DNA of 64,000 bases, taken from assembly GCA_027946365.1 (NCBI GenBank), contig JAPEUQ010000016.1, positions 868,001-932,000 of the forward strand, read 5' to 3'. The DNA is from Kalmusia sp. IMI 367209. Its lineage: Eukaryota; Ascomycota; Dothideomycetes; Pleosporales; Didymosphaeriaceae. Position numbers and translations under genes: made by a program. Each line of letters opens with the position of its first letter. Position 1 is the first letter of the stretch. Positions 1 through 9,934 of this stretch are shown here, one piece after another. A model generated the notes under the pieces. That model made no database searches. It saw only the letters and a list, made by a program, of their open reading frames with translations, and had not been told where the DNA came from.

Positions 1-200
1 ACTGAAGTTGGCCAAAAGAATACGGAATATCCTGGGCCTTCGGCTTGATATGCTTCAGTTTGCACCTCTTGACCTGATGCAGCTTTGCCTTGTCTCTGAG
101 CGCGTCGTCTATGCGCATTCGCGGCCTTCTTCTCTTTTGCAGAATCGTACTTGGGCGGCCGACCTCGCTTCCTTGATATGCTGGAATCTGTTGTTGGCAT
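1..200 (-). CDS. AT-hook/basic N-terminus, partial; possibly helitron-type element protein
   Basis: An open frame on the minus strand starts at ATG 200-198 and runs off the left edge without a stop, giving about 66 residues. Residues 8-13 read SRKRGR, followed by PPKYDSAKEKKAANAHRRRA: an AT-hook (RKRGRPPKY) leading into a very basic helix. This layout occurs in DNA-binding N-termini of fungal mobile-element proteins, including Helitron-associated ones, and in some small nuclear proteins. Only the N-terminus is in the window, so the assignment to a mobile element is inference. The flanking DNA (240-750) shows no other gene. Confidence 0.4.
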   Translation of the reverse strand, partial: MPTTDSSISRKRGRPPKYDSAKEKKAANAHRRRAQRQGKAASGQEVQTEAYQAEGPGYSVFFWPTS

Positions 201-751
201 TACAAGCTAAATTCCTTAAGGGTTCTGTATCAGCTCAGTAGAGTGCAGAATGAAGTGGAGTGCAGAGAAAGGGGGCTTAATGTTATAGAGATCTCGATCT
301 AGTTTAGCGTTGTAGTCGAAATCCATAATCGGCTAAGTTTTGTCATCGAAATTCAAAACGGCTTAGCGCCATTCTTGCAGCCAAAACCACTCATCTTCTA
401 AACACCACAACGCAACAACGAAGAGAAATCAGGTCTTTCACTTGCAGAATACGAATCAATACTAATTGGATTATCTGTATACGGATTTTTGTCTCTCGTT
501 TTCCAGCGTTGAGCGTTGGTGTGGTAGTGGGAATTTGGCTAATGGTATTCGGATGCTAATTTATTCTTCAGAAGTGAGAACCTAGGAGACATAGCGTGGA
601 GATTCTGAAGAGCTAGCTACCAAAATGCGATTTTGAGGGAGGCCTAGGACGCTACGGGCGACTGCCTTCGAGATGACTTGGAATCCACAGTCGTAGCCAT
701 AATTATCAATATTCACTTAGCCTTTCTTCCGCGCGAGCAACCATCCGCCTC

Positions 752-2262
752 TCATCTCGCTTGAGACTCGCTCTGGAAGCTCCGTTGAACCAATATCTCC
801 CAGCTGTCTACGGTTCGGAGTTCGAGACCTAGCCCTTTGTTCGCCTCGGCAAAGTTCTGGTGGTTTTCGGAGATCGGGAGCCACGACTTGCTCTTCGATT
901 CACCCGAGCCTCCCGCGCTCTTACGCCTCACGCTGTGGAGCAATGACTGTGTCGTGGAGGTGAAGAAGCTAGGCAGCTGTAGCAAGCGGACCAGAGGGCC
1001 GTATGTCGGGAAGCAAGCTGCAATGACGGAGCAGTAGCTTTCGATTTTGGCCCAGATGACATTGTTGACGGAGTCATCTGGGGAGCAGTACGTTGTCAGA
1101 GCCAAAGCTCAGAAGCAAGGGGAACTGAGTACAAAGGCCGGCACTTACTCGAAAATTCATCGTCAGTGACCGGCTTTCCGGAACCGGCAAGACTGAGCTT
1201 GTACCCAAAGAATAATCGTACTGCAGTGGCCACGACGCAGCTACGGTGCCTTGTTAGAAGGTTTCTATACTACAGGGACAGAGCATGCTTACAAGAACCC
1301 CATCCAGAAAACACTGATGATAAGGAGCTTCTTGCGGTCGTTGACGTGTAAGCTGTAGATAACGGGCAAAGTCATACACAGGCCGGACGATGTCAAGAAA
1401 CAAATCGATAGTGGCGAACGAGGTCAGAAATGCCCCATAGTTGATCTGGTAATTCTTGCCGAGCGTCCACCAGTTGGAGATGGGCCATGTCGAGAATACT
1501 TGAGTCTGGAGCGTAAGCATCACCAGCCATAGCTTGCGTACGATACTGGCTTACCAGAGTAGCAGCCAGCATGAACATGCCCACAATGACGAGCATGACA
1601 TTGGCCCATTTCTGGAATGTAGGAATCGGGAATACGCGTTTGTAGAATTGAAGTACGCCGAGCTTGACCAGACCGTAGGGGAGATGTGCAACAATGACTC
1701 CAACGTACAAATGCTTTTCGACACCATCGGCTGAAACAGTCTATCTTGGTACGATTACGCCAATACCCACCCTTTGGTAATTCGAATAGTCGTCTGGGGT
1801 AAGCGTGCTAAGACTCTGGCCTATGCTGGCTCTGACAGAGCCATAGAGCACAATGCAGCAGTACGAAAAAGGCGAAAAGCTTTTCACAAAAGCAAAGTGT
1901 AAGTGTCCGCTACAGGGCTTCAGAGTTCCAATAGACATACCAGTGCACTGAGTATTAGCCAACCATCCCAGCTTGGCTTCACCTGAACTGCTCTGGCCTG
2001 GAACCGCAACAGCTAGGGCTGCGAGAGCGGGAAACACACAGCTGCACACTGCCGCAGCGACCGAGTACGAGGAATACATCTTATGGCCTAGCGCAGATAC
2101 AAGATGGAAGAAAAACAAATCGGCACGAAAAAGAAAACGAGTGGGTTGGGCTGTGGAGTACAGGGTAGTCTCAACATCGGCCGAGTTATAGAAAGTGTAG
2201 CTCTGCTCCTGGGTTTCGCATGATGGGGCGACTACGCCGCTTCGGACTTGAAAGGGAGCCAA
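752..2262 (-). pseudogene. Fungal rhodopsin-domain integral membrane protein, frames broken
   Basis: Translated blocks match the fungal seven-helix 'rhodopsin domain' family (PTH11-related, function usually unknown) in the expected order: a W-D-G-W-L-I-L-S-A-L block near 1945, a YGSVRASIG block near 1840, a long helix block YVGVIVAHLPYGLVKLGVLQ near 1700, a FLDIV helix near 1400, RKKLLIISVFWMGFL near 1310, and IIAACFPTYGPLV-like residues near 1020. Several joins are ordinary introns (for example GTAAGC...CAG around 1555-1512 and GTAAGT...CAG around 1155-1085). At three places the family continues in a neighbouring frame with no plausible intron: about 2013, about 1845 and about 1364. It is therefore called a pseudogene, or a gene hit by assembly indels. 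The start is uncertain. Confidence 0.6.
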
Positions 2263-2266
2263 TACA

Positions 2267-2405
2267 TACAGAGGGGTGACACGCCGGGATGCTACATATT
2301 GGGAGGACTAAGGATTTGTTAGTAGAGGGAATGAGACCGCGAAGTCTGATTGACTGAAATGCTAGTCTTCCCGATATGTAGCATCCCGGCGTGTCACCCT
2401 TTCTA
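2267..2405. mobile_element. MITE-like element, copy 1
   Basis: Two inverted arms of about 42 bp (2269-2310 and 2363-2404) match at roughly 90% and enclose a 52-bp loop. Both arms share the block GGGTGACACGCCGGGATGCT. The element is flanked by TA on both sides, as expected for Tc1/mariner- or pogo-type MITEs. It is too short to code for anything. A second copy with a related arm lies at 7503-7660. Confidence 0.75.
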
Positions 2406-2687
2406 ACGTCAGGCATTCGACAAGGTAATCTATTTGAGAGGCGCAGTACACAGCGTACCAATGGGTGGCGAGTGGAGTGTAGTACAGATTACGCCCTACA
2501 AAGCTGATTGACACGGAAGTCGCCTACACCAACCATGCCGTTAGCCTGCAAAGCAACACTTGGCAAGATGTAGGGAGGTGGCAAGAGATGCAGGGATGGG
2601 GAAAAGAGAGTAATAAATGACATGATAAAATACAGTCACGAATGACGTGATGAGCATTTCCTGCCCGCAACCTTATCGGGTTAGGGC

Positions 2688-4318
2688 CTATGGACTAGCT
2701 GGTCTGACCGAGATCAGACACCCATTGGCGTTCTTCGCCGTCAGAGCTACTTGACCTTGCCAAGGCCTGTCATCTTCGCTTTTGATCTCTTCAAACTCTT
2801 GCAGCATGCGTACCACGATATACGATGTTTCCATTGTGGCTTTCTGTTGTCCAAGACACTGCCGCAAACCTGTGCCAAATGGCATGAATTCGAAAGTCGA
2901 CGGTTTCGATTTTTCCTCCCAGCGTTCCGGGCGGAATTCAAGCGCATCTGCTCCCCAGATTGTCTTGTCACGATGTAGCGTCGCAAAGCACGTGTCGAAA
3001 AGTGTGCCAGCTGTTGCAAGTACGGGCGATGTGCCGTCGTGGCCACCTCCGGTCGGTAGAATAGTGTCTCTCATTGCGACGCGGTTGTTCTGAGGAAACA
3101 CTGGGTACAGGCGTAGAGCTGAATCCCTGGTTAGTCTCCCAGTTGATCAGACGATTGGATTCATATAGCAAACTTACTTTCTAGTATAACGTTCTGCAAG
3201 TATTTCATGCGACCCAGCTTGTCGAAATCGAGTGGTGCGCGCTCAACAGCAAGTACCTCGGCACGTAGCTTCGTAAATACAGAAGGGTGGTTAGATAAGA
3301 CGTGAAATACGGTGCTGATAAGTGCAGCTGTCGTCTCAGAGGCCGCCATCATTGCCTGTATAATCTGATCTCTCAGCACAACTCTGTTATCCGTTCGCCT
3401 AGCCATGTTAAAGAGGAGTGTGCGCTGCTTGTTGCGATCCTCGGGGGTTTGAAGAGCAAGAGACTCCCTCCGATATTGAAGAGCACGCTCCACATATACA
3501 TCGGCGAAATCGTGTGTTTTACTACACGCTTTTAGCCACCCTTTCTTGGGCAACAGGACCTTCAGCGGGCCAAGAGCGATGCGCATGCCGCAACCATTGA
3601 AGCCCTCCTGAAACGCATCGAGAAACCCTTTGGCATGTACTGGGGGTGATCCCGAAAGCATGCCAATAGCCTCGCCGAACAGAAAAAGTGTGTTCATGTC
3701 AAGATACTTCATGCCACATGTCAGAGCCGTACAGTATCCTAGGTTGAGAAAGGGTCTTACTAGCTTGAAGATGCACGGCTGGAGATCGAACTTGGACCCG
3801 TCCTTCGGGATTTGTTCCAACATCATCTGCAGGTGCTCTTCTAGAGGGGCAAAGTCAGAGATGATGGACTTGTGAAAGCCAGGCTTCAGAAGGTCGTGTG
3901 AGAACTTCCACGCGGGTCCGTCTGTTGTGATGAATCCAGTGCCACAGAACGGCTGCATATTGCGGAGCCGCAACGGCTGGATGCCCCAGTCGCTGGCGTT
4001 CTTGGAAAAAACTGCTCGTAGATTGTCTGGGTGGACCGAGTAGATTGCACGCGAGCCGAAGTTTAGAGCCTCGAAAGTGTGGCCATAAGTATCGTATCGT
4101 TGCTGATGCTCGATCAAAAAGCGATTTTTAGTGATAGCATCACCCGTTTGCAAGAAAATATCCAGACCAAAGACGGGGTCATAGTGTTTGTAGCGTCGCG
4201 CAGGCTTGCAGCCGTGTCTGCTGGCTTTGAGACGAAGGCTATAGGCTAGGAATACACGATATGAAACGAAGAGGGCAACAAACGTCACCAGTGATGCCAA
4301 TAGAGAAAAGACTGCCAT
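2688..4318 (-). CDS. Cytochrome P450, CYP52-like
   Basis: Two exons (4318-3178 and 3118-2688, GTAAGT...CAG intron) give 523 residues, a normal P450 length. An N-terminal membrane anchor (residues about 3-25) is followed by DPVFGLDIF, typical of the CYP52 alkane/fatty-acid hydroxylase clan. The I-helix reads AASETTA where AGRDTTA is usual, so the acid is Glu. The ExxR motif (ETLR) is completed across the intron. The haem loop is FGTGLRQCLG with the cysteine ligand. The frame is intact, unlike its neighbours. The enzyme should be a haem monooxygenase on the ER. Its place beside UstYa-like and methyltransferase relics suggests a tailoring enzyme of that cluster, but a fatty-acid omega-hydroxylase role is equally possible. 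Confidence 0.9.
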
Positions 4319-4619
4319 TGTGACTGTGTGGAAGCCGTGAAGATCAGTGAAAGAGACTGAAGCGACCGCGCCACTTTCTCATCAATGATGGAAGCTGTTG
4401 CGGCACTACCTATCTACTTCTGGAGCTGGGGGTTACACAAAACAAAACCCCACCGACACCGTCAACACCACTGGAGTGGTACATTTGTAAGCAAGATACA
4501 AAACCAAAAAAACAACAACAAAATAACCGGGGGACCAGCGCAGCAAATTGGGGGCCTAATGGGCAAACTCCGGATAGGAAGCTGCCCGCACCGGGCCGCG
4601 CCGGGCCGCACGGTTGCAT
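4319..4619. other. Intergenic between P450 and methyltransferase relic
   Basis: This is the P450 promoter side. No coding signal, repeat or RNA gene is evident apart from an A-rich tract near 4500-4530. Confidence 0.5.
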
Positions 4620-4968
4620 CTAATCCCGGTCGCCTTGCCAAACCGCACAAATGAAGGTGAGGTCTGCTCCGGCGACGGCTCTTGCACCTTCAAACCAAAA
4701 GCGTGGGTCAGCTTCTTGAATTAGCCTGCTCCAATCGTTTCGTTCACATTCCTTGGCATTAAACAGCTCGAGGCTCCATGAGTCTCAGTTGGATCGCAGA
4801 AGCGTCCAGTGGTGTATTTGAAGCTATGGTGGCTCCATCAGAATAATTTTCCTGATCTTCGCTACGTAGAGCAGCCAAATAGGCCTTTGTTTCCGAAGCA
4901 ATTTGTAGAGCCACTGACTCCGCCCTTGAAAGGTCTGGCGAGGATTTTGCTGCCTCCGGAGAATCCAT
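4620..4968 (-). pseudogene. O-methyltransferase relic with internal deletion
   Basis: The frame from ATG 4968 encodes about 69 residues resembling the N-terminal dimerisation segment of fungal class II O-methyltransferases (SRAESVALQIASETKAYLAA, then an S-D-G-A block). It stops at about 4760. In the next frame, starting at about the same point, the sequence resembles the C-terminus of the same family (ELFNAKECERNDWSRLIQEA, then DPRFWF and a final AVW) and ends at 4620. The roughly 250-300 residues normally between, which carry the SAM-binding fold and catalytic histidine, are missing. A TATA-like run lies upstream at 5041-5053. It is almost certainly inactive. Methyltransferases are common members of dikaritin-type clusters. 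Confidence 0.6.
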
Positions 4969-5057
4969 GACTGTCGATTTGTGAATCTCTAGATTTTTTT
5001 ATGTTGACTAGTAAAGTTGAATTGATTTTTAGTGAAGAGGAATATATATATACCTCC

Positions 5058-5879
5058 TCACATCGCTATATAATCGTGGTTCTCCACCTCTACTAGAGGG
5101 GGTGCATCCTTCCCCTCCCAAGGCTGGATCCAATTCAATAATCCCTGCCAGTCTGTACACCGATGCTGAGTGCCGAAACCGGTCACCCCACCCCACCCCG
5201 AGCTGTGCATCCTTCAGCTCCACCGTTAGATCAGTATTGCACATCAAACTTTGACGTAACAGATCAATGCAGTGACGCGAATGTGACCCAAGGAATGTTC
5301 CGGTAAAGTGCGTCTTTCGTTGGCCACGTCTGCATATGCAATAACCTGATTATGAAGCACGTAAAAACCGTGCCGCAACTCGTCCTATCCAGTGATGTGA
5401 GCTCTGGAGACACAAACTGCACGTCTTTGATTTGATTGACTTACCAGGCAGTGCAGCTGGTGGAATACAGAGAAAGCAGATCGCCTAGGAGCGAGGTCGG
5501 GGTGCACGAAGAAACCGCCATGTTTTGGGAAGAGAGACTCCCACGCTGCATTGGTCACTTCAGATGGAGGCTCTCCGAACGGTCGATTGTATCAAAACAA
5601 GACGTCTGTCTTTCCTTGGTAATAAATGAGCTTTGGACTACTTCACAGCGCTGATCTGAACATAACCTTACTGTCTAAAAGCTCATCGCTTGTTGTCGGG
5701 TGGAGGTACCACCCTAGGGAGAAACTGGCAACTATAATGGAAAAAGTCACCAGCATTTGGAGTATTGTTTTCCAGATGGTGTCCCGTAAGGGTCGTCTTT
5801 GGCTGCGGTTATCTGCTTTGTCGCCATTTATCAGGTCGTAATAATGAGTGTCTATTTTCAACCACTGTGAGGGAAACAC
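5058..5879 (-). pseudogene. UstYa-like (DUF3328) oxidase relic A
   Basis: An N-terminal segment with a transmembrane helix (residues 37-58, rich in I, V and F, preceded by RDTIWKT) is typical of UstYa-family proteins, which are small membrane-anchored oxidases that cyclise or oxidise fungal RiPPs. The first HxxHC motif (HQLHC) lies at 5446-5462 just before a GTAAGT donor. The second (HCIDLLRQSLMC) lies near 5240-5280. A C-terminal block with a Cys-x-Asp-Trp motif lies near 5130-5100. Between blocks the frame changes at two points, about 5275 and the GGGGTGGGG run near 5190, and an in-frame TGA precedes the PPSEVTNAAW block near 5600. It is read as inactivated. It is divergent from relic B. 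Confidence 0.7.
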
Positions 5880-6117
5880 GTTGAGCTATGAACGAGCTGC
5901 GTTGCATCAAGTGGAAGGTCAAATGAACATGAGGTGTAAAGGTCGAGATTGAACCAAAGAAGTAGTGCTTCTCTGCACGGGCCCTTTCATCCGAGCGGAG
6001 CTCATGCAGTGCAGCCAACGGGTTATATATGGGACCGCGGACGGGAATCTCAATGAATATTTGAAGCGTCAGCTCCATGACTTTACACTCTAACCTCGCA
6101 CCGAACAAAAGCGACAA

Positions 6118-7019
6118 TTGTTGAGCCACCCATCCGTGAAGAACGAGATCAGCGAGGAGAGTGAGTCACTGCTAAGATCCGATCGAAGTGTAAAGACGCA
6201 ATGCAAATGGCGGCGCAAAATCATCATCCACGCAACCTTCACCGTCCTACAACTTTGTTGCACGATACTTAGATTACTCCTAGTCAGAGAAAGATACATT
6301 CAGAGCAGCCTAAATACCCTAAGTATCCTAATCAAGCATCAGAATCTTCGTCGCCAATATCTGATCTTGTGTTTCAGATTTCACAGGAGAGCGGCTACCA
6401 TTAACTCGACAGAAATTCGTGCTCTCTGCGGATAGCCCCTATGCGGGGCCTCCGAGCCCGAAGATCGACGAGGCATAGACGCAACTCCTCGAACACGTCA
6501 ATATCCGGGCCAGCAAGAGTGAACTTGCGTCGTCCAATCAAACATCTGTGCCATTCACTGGTGAATCAGGCTTCTTGGTATGGATGGAGGTCAGCCATCA
6601 GCTGTACTGCGTGGTACGTTATGCAACATTCACATTGACTTTGGGACTGATGTAGTCACGTATAGAAATATCTTAGACAATGGATCTATCGTCAGCACTA
6701 CCACCCAGAGGTTGGCCCTCATGAAGAGGCGCATTGGTTGCTACGTACAGGTGCGGCAAATTTCTGTAATACTGACGCAAGCGTAACTAATTTGATTGCT
6801 TCAGACCATTGTCTAGATCTCATTCGGCAAGCACTCATGTGCCGCGCTGATACTTCATTGATGACATGTAAGTGGGCGAACAATTCGGAGAAGCCAATGC
6901 TCAAACTTGAGTCGCCCCAGCATACGTGCATAGATTGGACGCAACTGATCGGGAAGGTGCGATCACGTAGGATCAGTGACGCCGACATAGCTCTGCTCGT
7001 AAACCCCGACATGAGTTAG
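6118..7019 (+). pseudogene. UstYa-like (DUF3328) oxidase relic B
   Basis: A basic segment plus hydrophobic helix near 6205-6270 gives the usual N-terminal anchor. The central region PYAGPPSPKIDEA runs into TAG at 6476-6478, at a position where the family normally has tryptophan. The frame then continues to HQLYC (6596-6610), a variant of HxxHC with Tyr for His. Two introns (GTACGT...TAG near 6614-6665 and GTGCGG...CAG near 6751-6804) lead to HCLDLIRQALMC (6807-6842) and a conserved C-terminus SPQHTCIDW, ending at 7019. The sequence resembles the cyclochlorotine-type UstYa homologues. The stop and the changed histidine both argue for loss of function. The start codon is unclear. Confidence 0.7.
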
Positions 7020-7502
7020 CTAGTTCAACAAAATATGCAAGTTAGCCAAGTTAGGGGACCTTCGTAGAATAGGTTACAAAGAGTTCAACCTCAATTAGTC
7101 GTTTTATCCTTTATTTCCGCATGTGTTGCACAGCAGTGGACGTTATCTCACTGCATACTTTTGCAGGCTTAGACGTCATGTATTTGGGGGCAAAACGAAG
7201 ATCTTAGACACCCAACAGACTAATTTATGTAAACGAAAACACTGGAGGGCAGATTCGCTTTACGCACCGAATGCAAGAATGTATCGGAGTTATAGTGCGA
7301 CCAATCAGCCAGATCGTCTGTGTCCGAATCCGTAGGTCACACGGCCCGAACTGTGCCGCGCATATCCTGTCCGGACGTTACATTCTCGCCAAAGTTACTT
7401 GCTGGCTAGAAATTCGATTTTCAAGGCGATCACTATCACTGTGCAGACCCATACGTAAGGCGTCAATTCAGGACTTTTCATTCGAGCCGGGACAATCACA
7501 TG
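7020..7502. other. Intergenic between UstYa-like relic B and MITE copy 2
   Basis: No coding signal, repeat or RNA gene was recognised in this 480-bp stretch. Confidence 0.4.
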
Positions 7503-7660
7503 TGGAGACGATGACACGCCGGGAGGCGGCATATCGGGAAGACTAAGAAGTTCTACCGATTAGATGTTTTGCCACCTATATGCGCATTATCTAATTTGTA
7601 AATAACGTCTGGTACACTAGCTACGCGATATGTGGCCTCCCGGCGTGTCGCCCCTCTGTA
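7503..7660. mobile_element. MITE-like element, copy 2
   Basis: Inverted arms at about 7503-7545 (GATGACACGCCGGGAGGCGG core) and 7622-7658 (CCTCCCGGCGTGTCGCCCCT core) flank a loop of about 75 bp. The right arm ends CAGAGGGG...TA when read inward, identical to the left outer end of copy 1, so the two are one family. The left arm is less well preserved and lacks a clear TA flank. It lies between UstYa-like relics B and C. Confidence 0.65.
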
Positions 7661-7792
7661 CTAATGCACACCAGGCACACACTGATGCTCAGAGTTCAGC
7701 GAGTTCCCACCAAAGCTGAAGGCGGCGTCCTCTCTTCACCGTTCACTGAGCTCACACGTTGTATGTTGCTTCTCCTCTGAAAAGGTATCCTT

Positions 7793-8727
7793 ATGAAAAG
7801 TCACCGCGAACAGCACTCCCCTGAGGAGGCAGTTCCGCTGCATGTCGAATCGACCGAAGCATCGCAACGATTTTCATACGGTTCATCTAAGAAGCCTTCA
7901 CTCATCATTCTTGCGTTGATATTGTCTCTGGCAACAAATATTGTCTTTCCAATTACCGCATTCTACAGAGCCTTTCTGGGAGGACCACAATTTCTCTCAC
8001 CATACGGTATGATTCGTATCATATACGCCAAAGTTGTGCCACAGAACTCATCATTAAACCAGCACGTTTGGCTCGAGATCTCCCAGTTGCATCTAGCTCC
8101 CACTCTACTTTTGGACTTGGTAAAAGTACGGAAGCAGAGCGAGCTCAAGTTTGGGAAAGTCTGGACCCAAGCTCTGGAGAGATCAGTCTCAGTAAAGAGT
8201 GGGCCGACGCCCACAAACTTCCAAAATCTGCACCATTTTTCTGGGATGAGGACAGGGAAATATATCTCCTAAATGGGCACACAGTTTCCATTGTATGGTG
8301 AGAGGCGTCACTAGCTTCATGACGTGGAATATACAGCTAACTGTAACAGCGCAAACTTCGCCGGTCGATCGTGCTTTACAACTATAATCGCCCACAGCTT
8401 GATACCTACACTCACTTTGTACACTGCATGGACCATCTCATGCAAAATATTATCTGTGAAGCCGATGATACCCCTTTCTACACTTCCACGGCATCCAATA
8501 TCACGACAGGACACGGGAAAGTTCGCATGTGTCGCAGCTGGGATAAATTGAACGAGTGGGCAAACGAGCAGCACGCTTGCTTTGCGTATATAAATGAGAC
8601 GCAAGGTGTGGAGGCCGTCATAGAGCGCTTCCGATATTGTCCTAGGGATAGCCCGTTCTTGAAACCCATGCGTGAGTATCTTGGCTACCCTGAAAATTGT
8701 GTTCAACAACGATCAAATGACAAATGA
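7793..8727 (+). pseudogene. UstYa-like (DUF3328) oxidase relic C
   Basis: ATG 7793 opens a cytosolic tail and one transmembrane helix (residues about 36-58, LIILALILSLATNIVFPITA). The family core follows: WESLDPSSGEISLSKEWADA and WDEDREIYLLNG near 8147-8277. The first HxxHC motif (HSFHC, 8280-8294) is one frame away from the preceding block, a single-base shift near the GGG at 8275. After a GTGAGA...CAG intron the second motif HFVHC (8413-8427) and a conserved C-terminus (CEADDTPFYT, CRSWD) continue to the stop at 8727. A further frame change near 8007-8045 would need an unusually short 38-bp intron. It is the least damaged of the three UstYa-like copies; an assembly error could explain the shift. 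Confidence 0.7.
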
Positions 8728-9490
8728 CATCGATACTTTGCCTCCATATCGGCAAGGTTTAGATGAAGAGACCATGGAATGACATTCCTAGACAAATTGA
8801 TTAAGAGGATTCAATCATGCTAATTCTGATTCGTGTGAACTGTCACTTGTGAGGACGGTTCTTGCCTGGAAATTGAATCATTGGGATGTGTAGCAGAACG
8901 GAGAAATATCACCACTACGCCAAACCCATGGCTCTCAGTATCCAAACCGCCAAACAACTGACTCACGGTATTCAGTACATGCGATTATGTCACTTTTAGG
9001 TAAATTTACTAGTAAAATACAAAAAAGAAAACGTGTAAACGGGTATAATCACCGATTCAGGAAGGTGGTGTGGCCCACAGACGATTTTTCAGGGTTGTGG
9101 GGTGGCCCTATAACATATGAAAACCACCGATATGTGCAGCAATGCTACAAGGAGTGGCGCTTTTAATAACCTCGAATAGGATTGGGTTCGAGTTGCAAGA
9201 CATTTAAATATACGTTCATGCAGGTGAACCCCGAGAGACGTGGCAAGGGTGGACATGTGTGCAGGGCTAGATGTGCTTCGGTCGCCTACGATCATCCGCG
9301 GCAAGAGCGAGTCTGCCTTTTCCTTACACGTTGTGTTATCTGACAAACTTGAATACAAGAGATAAATTCAGCGCCAGCTCGACTGTTTTTCCTGCGTGTC
9401 GACCTGGGTAGCTCATCATAGAGAAGTTGGCCTACCACATCTGCCCAGGCGCACCCCCGCATCCTTTCCATATCATTCTCAGCCATCTTC
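8728..9490. other. Intergenic upstream of RiPP precursor
   Basis: No gene is recognised in these 760 bp. Presumed promoter and leader of the precursor gene at 9491. Some A/T-rich blocks occur (9000-9035, 9200-9215), with no clear repeats. Confidence 0.4.
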
Positions 9491-9934
9491 ATGCGCTCCT
9501 CTTTTACTCTGGTTTTGAGCGTTCTGCTCACCATTGGAGTTTGCTCTGCTGCTCCCCTTAAGTCAGGTACTATATAAGGCTGAGATTTTTCTAACATGTC
9601 CTTTGATCTTGTGCTAACTATATGCTCAGCAGATCTACCCCACAAAGACGAGGATTCGAAAGTAAGCTATCCGGATTACCGACGTTCTACCAAATTTACT
9701 ACAGGGGGAGACGAAGACGCAAAGGCCATCTAGCCTGACTTCCGCCGCTCGGTGAAGGTGACTTCGGAAGGGGACGAGGACACGAAAATCATCTATCCAG
9801 ACTACCGCCGGAACGTAGTGACTGGAAGTGCGGACGAAGATACGAAAGTGATCTACCCTGATTACCGTCGCTCGATCACAGTGAGCCAGAGTGGGGACGA
9901 GGACGCAAGGTCATCTACCCAGACTACTAGTTAA
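9491..9934 (+). pseudogene. Dikaritin-type RiPP precursor peptide, damaged
   Basis: ATG 9491 encodes a clear secretory signal peptide (MRSSFTLVLSVLLTIGVCSA, cleavage expected after VCSA). A GTACTA...CTCAG intron (9567-9629) with CTAAC branch signals follows. The second exon holds five direct repeats, each with an acidic spacer (DEDxK) then a core like VIYPDY and a dibasic RR before the next spacer: near 9662, 9722, 9782, 9842 and 9901. This is the architecture of UstA-type precursors: signal peptide, repeats, Kex2-type sites, Tyr-containing cores. Repeat 2 has TAG at 9731-9733, and repeat 5 is out of frame from about 9903, so the frame ends at TAA 9932-9934. As assembled, only the first repeat would be made. 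Product structure and activity are unknown. Confidence 0.75.
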
